NCBI RefSeq assembly: GCF_000162875.1
Contig: NZ_GG700631.1
Location: 228,495-292,494, forward strand
Direction: 5' to 3'
Source of the DNA: Slackia exigua ATCC 700122
Lineage (GTDB): Bacteria > Actinomycetota > Coriobacteriia > Coriobacteriales > Eggerthellaceae
Length of the DNA: 64,000 bases
The notes under the pieces are model-generated. The model was not told the origin of the DNA. It saw only the letters and a program-made list of their open reading frames with translations, and did no database searches. Both the position numbers and the translations under genes were made by a program. Each line of letters opens with the position of its first letter. The stretch's first letter is position 1. Below, piece by piece: positions 58,620-64,000 of this stretch.

Positions 58620-59001
58620 TCCTTACGCCTCGATCCGTTCCGGATAGTCCTACCCCTCCCCTCGCGTCCGCGGGCGCTCGCTATATGTCGAGTAGCCAGA
58701 CCGTAGAATCCATCCTACCCCTCGCGGCAATGGGTGCCGCAGCCGATTCTTTCCCTGCGCCGTTCACAGGCGGCTCATCCTGCCTCTCGACCCGCCCCTC
58801 GCGGCAAAGGGCGCTCGCAACGCCTATGCTTCGTTCCGCCCTGGATAGTCCTACCCCGCGCGCCCGCGGGCATTCAACTGGGCATTCGCCCGCGCGACGG
58901 GAGGCGCCTTTCCTACCCCAAGCGCCCGCGAACATTCATGCGCCCGATCAGGCACCGAAGAGGACGGGGCCTCCTACTCTGCACGCCCGCGGGCGTTCAT
59001 G
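58620..59001. repeat. GC-rich degenerate repeat set including the 3' end of the dehydratase-activase gene
   Basis: Units of the form TCCTACCCC..CGCCCGCGGGC.TTCA start at about 58649, 58849, 58911 and 58972. The last unit covers the end and TAG stop of the gene at 58974; the 58849 unit matches it at 24 of 30 bases and the 58911 unit at 22 of 30. Shorter relatives (CCTACCCCTCGCGGCAA and GCCCCTCGCGGCAAAGGGCGC) lie near 58714 and 58793. Confidence 0.7.
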
Positions 59002-62000
59002 ATGAGCATCTGAAGGCGGTTCTCCACGTTCGCGAAACTCACATCGGGATCGTAGTCGAGCGGCAGGATCTGCACGTCCGGATACATCTCCTTCAGGCGT
59101 TTCGCGATGCCGCGCCCGACGATATGGTTGGGCAGGCATCCGAAAGGCTGCAGTATGACGAAGTTGCGGCACCCGCGCGAGGCATGATGCAGGATTTCGC
59201 CGGGTATGAGCACGCCTTCGCCCGCGTCGAAGGTATGGTGGATGATCGGGTCGCTTGCCTTGACCAGATCCTGCATGCGCGTGGCCGGCTCGTAGAGCGG
59301 GCTTTTCGCCGCGATGCGGTCGGTCAGCGCATGTGCGACGTTGAACAGGTCGTCCGCCACCGCATACCAGGTCTTCTCGCCGAGCGGCTTGTCCACCCGG
59401 TATTCGCGCACCTGGGCATGCTTGTAGAAGTAGGTCTTGCGGATGACGTCGGTCATCCGCGCCTCGACCACCTCGAGCCCGTTTGCTTCCAGATAGCGTT
59501 CGACCTCGTGGTTCGCGCCCGGATGGAAGTTGAGCAGGTATTCGCCCACGATAAGCACCGTCGGACGAGGATTGCTGCGATCGTAGGCCACGGCATCCAT
59601 GATATCGACCGCGCGGGCGAACCCGCGTGCCGCGCCGCGCACGCCATGAGTCTCGATGCCATCCATGAGCACATCGATCGCCCGGTCGAACGCCGCATCG
59701 GCAGACCCCGCTTCAAGCTCGTACGGACGGATCTTGCGCAGCATCTCTTCAAGCGCATCGATCATCGGCAGACCCATCGCGATGCGGATGGCGCTTGCCA
59801 GATTCATCCTGAAGCCGGGATGCATGTCGTGATAATCCACGTCGTCGTTCGTGATGATGGGCACGTTCTCGTAGCCGGCATCGTCGAGCGCCCGGCGCAG
59901 CAACGCCGCGTAATGCGTCAGGCGGCAGTCGCCGATGTACTTGCCCGTCGCCACGGCAACATCGCACCCGTCGTAGTCCCCGCTCTCGAGCGCGGCCAGC
60001 GTCTCCCCGATCGTGATCTGGGCCGGAAAGCAGATATCGTTGTGCACGTAACGCTTGCCCAGCGCGATCGCACGCTCGCGTCCGAGCGGCAGCGGCACCG
60101 CGCGCACGCCCTGCTTCGTGAACACCGATGCCATCAGGCGGCTGAACGCATGCGAGGTGTTCGGCACGAGAACGACCTTCTCCCGCGCATCGGCTTCGGT
60201 GAACTTCACCGGGTACGGATCGGATAGGCTGCGCACGCGCCGCGTCCGCCCCATCTCGCGCGTGATCCCTATCGTGTCGACGAACGAGCGGATGCGGATG
60301 CGCAGAGGTCCCCGGTTATCGGATTCATCCACTTTGACGATGAGCGGCGTCTTTTCTCCCACCTCGTCCATCAGGCGCACGATCTCGTCCGACAGATATG
60401 CGTCATGCCCGCAGCCGAAGCTCACGACCTGCACGTATTCAAGGCTGTCGCTTTCCGCGGCCAGAATCGCCGTCGAAAGCATGCGCGCATGGAAGTTGTT
60501 GACCACGTCCAAGCGGCTGCGCGACAGGTCGACCTCGGCCGCGCCGGGCACCGCATCGGGCGTGAGCACGGGAATGCCCATCTCGCAGAACATCTCGGGG
60601 ATGCCGTGGTTCACCAGGTCGTCGTTGTGATAGGGACGCGACGCCAGCACGACCGCATACGTGCCCGCCGCTTCCGCGGCATCGATGACCTCCGCCCCGC
60701 GCCCGAGCAGCTCGGCGCGGAAGCTCGCCTGGGCCGCGTCGGCTCGGCCGATCGCGCGCGCGACCTCGTCCGCACCGATGCCGAAGACATCGGCGAAGTA
60801 GCGTGTGAGCTGGCGGTCACGATCGGCAAGGCTATACCAGTGGAACAGCGGATCGTCGAAGGGAATGCCCGACCGACGCGTCGGGTCGTCCGAATTGGCG
60901 ATGACCATCGGATACCCCTTGACCACCGCGCACATGGATTCGCTCGTCTCCTCGGTGTTCTCCGTCGGAACCGTGGTCACGATCGGGAAGAAGATGCGAT
61001 CGACGCCCTGGCGTTCAAGATCGCGGATATGCCCGTGCACGAGCTTCGCGGGGAAACACACGGTATCGGACGCGACGGCCGGAAGCCCTTCCTCGTACAT
61101 CGCGCGCGTCGAGAGGCGCGACATCTTCACCGTGAAGCCGAGCGCCCGCAGAAGCGTGCGCCAGAAGGGCATGCGATCCCAGAAGCCCAGCACGCGCGGC
61201 AGGCCGATCACGACGCCGCGCTCAGGCGCCTTCCCTGCATCGTAATCCTTGAACAGCAGGTCCTTGCGCACCTCGAAGAGGTTCGGCACCGTCGCCGTCT
61301 TGGCACGGATGGCCGCCACCTGCGCACGCACCCCGGCATCCTTCGGATCGCCGACGACCTCGCCGCGCTCGCAGCGGTTGCCCGTCATGAACGTCGATCC
61401 GTCCGAGAACGTGACGCGCGTACGGCTGCAATGGTTCGCGCAGAACGGACAGGAAAGCCCTGTCTCTTCGGTCCATGAAAAACCGGGAAGCGCTTCCAGG
61501 CCTATGAAGGAGCTCTCGAACGAACCGGCGGCGCGCGCGGCTTCAGCCTTGCGCTTGGTCAGGAGCGCAACGCCGATGGCGCCCATAAGGCCGGGATACG
61601 GAGCGCGCGTGACCTCGAGGCCCAGATACTGCTCGAGCGCCCGCAGCACCGCGTCGTTTCTGAAGGTGCCGCCCTGCACGACGATGCGGTTTCCCAGGCT
61701 TGAGAGGTTGGACACACGGATGACCTTGGTGAACACGTTCTCGATGATGGAACGGCACAGGCCCGCCATGATGTCGTCGGGGCCGTGGCCCGATTTCTGC
61801 TCGCTCACGATGCTCGAGTTCATGAACACCGTGCAGCGGCTGCCGAGCTGGGCGGGGAAATCGGCGCGGAACGCGGCGGCGGCGATATCGGGCGCGTCTA
61901 TGCGCAGAGACGACGCGAAGTTCTCGAGGAACGATCCGCATCCCGACGAGCAAGCCTCGTTGACCGTGATGTTGGACACGATGCCGCGGTCGAGCCAGAT

Positions 62001-63365
62001 GGCCTTCATGTCCTGCCCGCCGATGTCCAAGATGAAGCTCGCATCAGGTTCGATGGCGCAGACCGCGGTAGCGTGCGCGACGGTTTCGACCGCGTGGCAG
62101 TCGGCATGGTAGGCATGCTGGAACAGCGCCTCGCCATACCCCGTCGTGCCGCAGGCGATGATATCGAGCCCGACGCCCGCCTTGGCATACCGGTCGCGCA
62201 GCGCCATGAGCGCATCGGTGCAAACGCCGAGCGGCTCGCCCTGATTGGACGCATAGAATTCATCGATCAAGCGCTCGCGCTCATCGATGAGCGCGAATTT
62301 CGTGGTGGTGGATCCCGAATCGATGCCCAGATAGGCGCGCACCGTGCGCCCGACGTTTTCCGGCACGTCGCTTGCACGCACGATTTCGGGAAGGCGATGC
62401 CGCGCGTCGAAGGCGTCGCGCTCCTCGAGCGTCTCGAAGAACTTCGGGCCCGACGCCGACGACGCGCCGCGCCCCATGCGCGTCAGCACGTCTTTGGCCC
62501 GATCGATGTCAAGCGGCTCGGACGCGTCGGCGAAAAGCCCCGAGCATGAGAGGGCCGCCCCGATGGCCACCATCATCTCGGGTCGCTCGGGCACGACGAC
62601 ATCGTCGCCCTCAAGGCCCAGGCGTTCGGCGAACACGCGCACGAGCGTCGGATTGAACGTGAGCGGACCGCCCTCGAAGATGACCGGAGCCGTGATGTCG
62701 AGACCCTGCGCGAGGTCGCCGATCGTCTGCTTCGCGATGGCATGCATCGAGGACAGCGCCAGGTCCGCACGCGGAACGCCCTGATTGAGCAGCGGCTGGA
62801 TGTCGGTCTTCGCGTACACGCCGCAACGCCCGGAGATATCGTAGACCGTGGCGCCCTCGCGGGCCAGCGCGTCGAAGCCTTCGACCGGAACCTCGAGCAC
62901 TGCGGCGATCTCATCGACGAAAGCCCCGGTGCCGCCGGCGCAGCTGCCGTTCATGCGCATGTCCGACACATCGAACGCGCCGGTCGCCTCGTCCTTATGG
63001 AAGAAGATCATCTTGGCGTCTTGGCCGCCGAGCTCGATGGCGCACCTGACCTGAGGATGCATGTCCCTGATCGCGATCGCGTTCGCCACGACCTCCTGCA
63101 CGAAGGGCACGTCGAGCGCGGCCGCCACCGCCGCGCCGCCCGAACCGCAGACGGCGACCTCGACCGACGAGCCCGGATAGAGCCCTTCGACCTCTTCAAG
63201 CGCACGCACGACCGATGCCGCCTGATGGGCGCCATGACGACGGTATTCGAGATGCATCACGTCGTGCGTGGAGGCATCCAGGACCGCGTACTTGGTCGTC
63301 GTGGAGCCGATATCGATGCCTAGATGAAGGCGATTCCCCGCAGCGCTCAAATTCCATCCCCACAT
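58974..63365 (-). CDS. Giant acyl-CoA dehydratase activase-related protein (two ASKHA domains plus DUF2229)
   Basis: A 1463-residue protein related to activators of 2-hydroxyacyl-CoA dehydratases and benzoyl-CoA reductases. Two ASKHA ATPase domains begin with HLGIDIGSTTTKYAVLD (residue 15) and LGIDSGSTTTKFALID (about 344). Each has the cluster-binding Cys loops expected of activases (NGSCAGGTGAF and SGRCGVYAK; EACSSGCGSF and GSRCTVFMN). A Cys motif (SCPFCANHCSRTR) and a DUF2229-like part (GLPRVLGFWDRMPFWRTLL) follow, then a dehydratase-subunit-like C-terminus. No separate dehydratase subunit genes are adjacent. GAGGGAATG precedes the ATG. The function of these giant fusions is not established; ATP-driven low-potential electron transfer is likely. 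Confidence 0.88.
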   Translation of the reverse strand: MWGWNLSAAGNRLHLGIDIGSTTTKYAVLDASTHDVMHLEYRRHGAHQAASVVRALEEVEGLYPGSSVEVAVCGSGGAAVAAALDVPFVQEVVANAIAIRDMHPQVRCAIELGGQDAKMIFFHKDEATGAFDVSDMRMNGSCAGGTGAFVDEIAAVLEVPVEGFDALAREGATVYDISGRCGVYAKTDIQPLLNQGVPRADLALSSMHAIAKQTIGDLAQGLDITAPVIFEGGPLTFNPTLVRVFAERLGLEGDDVVVPERPEMMVAIGAALSCSGLFADASEPLDIDRAKDVLTRMGRGASSASGPKFFETLEERDAFDARHRLPEIVRASDVPENVGRTVRAYLGIDSGSTTTKFALIDERERLIDEFYASNQGEPLGVCTDALMALRDRYAKAGVGLDIIACGTTGYGEALFQHAYHADCHAVETVAHATAVCAIEPDASFILDIGGQDMKAIWLDRGIVSNITVNEACSSGCGSFLENFASSLRIDAPDIAAAAFRADFPAQLGSRCTVFMNSSIVSEQKSGHGPDDIMAGLCRSIIENVFTKVIRVSNLSSLGNRIVVQGGTFRNDAVLRALEQYLGLEVTRAPYPGLMGAIGVALLTKRKAEAARAAGSFESSFIGLEALPGFSWTEETGLSCPFCANHCSRTRVTFSDGSTFMTGNRCERGEVVGDPKDAGVRAQVAAIRAKTATVPNLFEVRKDLLFKDYDAGKAPERGVVIGLPRVLGFWDRMPFWRTLLRALGFTVKMSRLSTRAMYEEGLPAVASDTVCFPAKLVHGHIRDLERQGVDRIFFPIVTTVPTENTEETSESMCAVVKGYPMVIANSDDPTRRSGIPFDDPLFHWYSLADRDRQLTRYFADVFGIGADEVARAIGRADAAQASFRAELLGRGAEVIDAAEAAGTYAVVLASRPYHNDDLVNHGIPEMFCEMGIPVLTPDAVPGAAEVDLSRSRLDVVNNFHARMLSTAILAAESDSLEYVQVVSFGCGHDAYLSDEIVRLMDEVGEKTPLIVKVDESDNRGPLRIRIRSFVDTIGITREMGRTRRVRSLSDPYPVKFTEADAREKVVLVPNTSHAFSRLMASVFTKQGVRAVPLPLGRERAIALGKRYVHNDICFPAQITIGETLAALESGDYDGCDVAVATGKYIGDCRLTHYAALLRRALDDAGYENVPIITNDDVDYHDMHPGFRMNLASAIRIAMGLPMIDALEEMLRKIRPYELEAGSADAAFDRAIDVLMDGIETHGVRGAARGFARAVDIMDAVAYDRSNPRPTVLIVGEYLLNFHPGANHEVERYLEANGLEVVEARMTDVIRKTYFYKHAQVREYRVDKPLGEKTWYAVADDLFNVAHALTDRIAAKSPLYEPATRMQDLVKASDPIIHHTFDAGEGVLIPGEILHHASRGCRNFVILQPFGCLPNHIVGRGIAKRLKEMYPDVQILPLDYDPDVSFANVENRLQMLIMNARGRAE

Positions 63366-63755
63366 AGGCGCATTCCCTCATGGCTGACGCATGGAAAGCC
63401 TCATGCGCGGGCGCGCCCCCGATCGGTGCCGCATTGCGAAACAGGCCTTCCTGTCCGTTGCGGCGAATAGTTTGAAAGCCAAAAGGCTTGGAATACGAAT
63501 GTACTCCTCTCGGCGACGCGCGCAGACAATCCCCACACCTTGCCGACGAAACGTCACGAAGCCGTCATGCGGAAACCTATCCACGAGAAGAAGGCGAATC
63601 GCATAGACGTAAACGCCGGTCAGGAATATTCGCACGTTGGCCACGGCGCATGAAGGCGTCGTGGCGAAACGGCGCAAGGCACGGTATCGATCGTGCGATA
63701 CGCCCGAGACGACGCGCGAGGCCTTTCGTCCGCGCAATCGAAAGAAGGATTCGTC
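63366..63755. other. 390-base divergent intergenic stretch
   Basis: Promoter space for the dehydratase-activase gene (minus) and panC (plus). TTGAAA (63471-63476) with TACGAAT about 17 bases later is a weak plus-strand promoter candidate, and GCCAAAAGGC is a small palindrome inside it. No gene is supported. Confidence 0.35.
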
Positions 63756-64000
63756 ATGCAGATCGCACGTACCGTCGAAGACGCCAAGGCGATCGCCCGA
63801 GCGTGGAGGCGCGCGGGCAAGACGGTCGGCCTCGTTCCCACGATGGGATACCTGCACGAAGGACACGCAAGCCTGATCGAACGCGCGCACCGAGAAAACG
63901 ACCGCGTGGCCGTGTCGGTGTTCTGAATCCGACGCAATTCGCCCGAACGAGGATCTGGCCTCCTATCCCCGCGATTTCGACCGAGACGTCGCGCTCTGCG
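63756..64000 (+). pseudogene. panC: panC 5' part (pantoate-beta-alanine ligase), frame broken twice and cut by window end
   Basis: The first 56 codons encode the N-terminus of pantoate-beta-alanine ligase, including [19 protein letters not shown], which carries the ATP-binding HxGH-type motif. The frame then stops at TGA (63924-63926), exactly where the family continues V-N-P-T-Q-F. NPTQF is encoded one frame away from 63926, and PNEDLASYPRDFDRDVALC in the third frame from 63943 to the end. Two single-base losses about 20 bases apart explain this. Either the gene is inactivated or the sequence has two errors near its end. AGAAGGA precedes the ATG 63756. No panB or panD is in view. Confidence 0.85.

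Larger units (their letters stand above)
57916..58973. other. 1058-base non-coding, repeat-rich region between two converging genes
   Basis: Short open frames here show no family match and no good start sites. The stretch holds several different repeat sets: the flavoprotein 3'-end repeats, a 14-base hairpin, an 86-base dispersed repeat, a 15-base triple repeat, a 28-base direct repeat pair, long-range inverted arms, and a GC-rich repeat set running into the next gene. Bases 58390-58600 are clearly more AT-rich than the surroundings. Confidence 0.75.

Overview
The window is GC-rich, densely coded DNA from an anaerobic actinobacterium of the class Coriobacteriia, most likely Eggerthellaceae (Slackia/Adlercreutzia/Eggerthella type). 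The evidence for this placement is the combination of several Tat-exported flavoprotein reductases each paired with a multi-membrane-span LuxR regulator, an exported old-yellow-enzyme lipoprotein, a very large acyl-CoA dehydratase-activase protein, a eukaryote-like NADP isocitrate dehydrogenase, and an [FeFe]-hydrogenase with its HydEFG maturases. The genus cannot be fixed from this stretch alone. No tRNA, rRNA, CRISPR array, transposase or prophage gene was found.

Bases 1-16104 hold the most distinctive unit. A minus-strand operon (11679 down to 2314) encodes a phosphate acyltransferase, a thiolase-like enzyme, a zinc-ribbon/OB-fold protein fused to an acyl-carrier domain, a butyrate-kinase-type acyl kinase, a two-cluster ferredoxin, an AprA-like flavoprotein, an [FeFe]-hydrogenase, a DUF1097 membrane protein and an Sfp-type phosphopantetheinyl transferase. 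Divergent from it runs the hydrogenase maturation operon (TM1266-type regulator, hydE, hydG, hydF). Read together, the genes suggest a self-contained module that oxidises and cleaves an acyl substrate, makes ATP through an acyl phosphate and disposes of electrons as H2. The substrate is unknown. A 5'-truncated AraC/GH39 regulator converges on the operon.

Bases 16101-30128 carry an exported OYE-family reductase, a HemN-like radical SAM protein, isocitrate dehydrogenase, a small lipoprotein, a PaaK-type CoA ligase coupled to an ACT-domain protein, an XRE-kinase fusion, two small membrane proteins and threonyl-tRNA synthetase. Bases 30455-39324 form a respiratory island: two LuxR/flavoprotein pairs facing each other, a six-haem cytochrome lipoprotein, a short TorD-like remnant and a haem-b type membrane protein. 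Bases 39495-51500 contain a sodium-dependent transporter, a thioredoxin-reductase-like protein without its CxxC, a fused CydDC exporter, a methyltransferase, Elp3 and the first of two YhgE/Pip membrane proteins.

Bases 51497-64000 contain the second YhgE/Pip protein, a third LuxR/flavoprotein pair, and then a 1058-base non-coding stretch (57916-58973) full of short degenerate repeats. Two of these repeat sets include the 3' ends, stop codon included, of the two converging genes. One 86-base element is a diverged copy of an intergenic sequence 3.8 kb away. The window ends with a 1463-residue dehydratase-activase protein and the start of panC, whose frame is broken twice.
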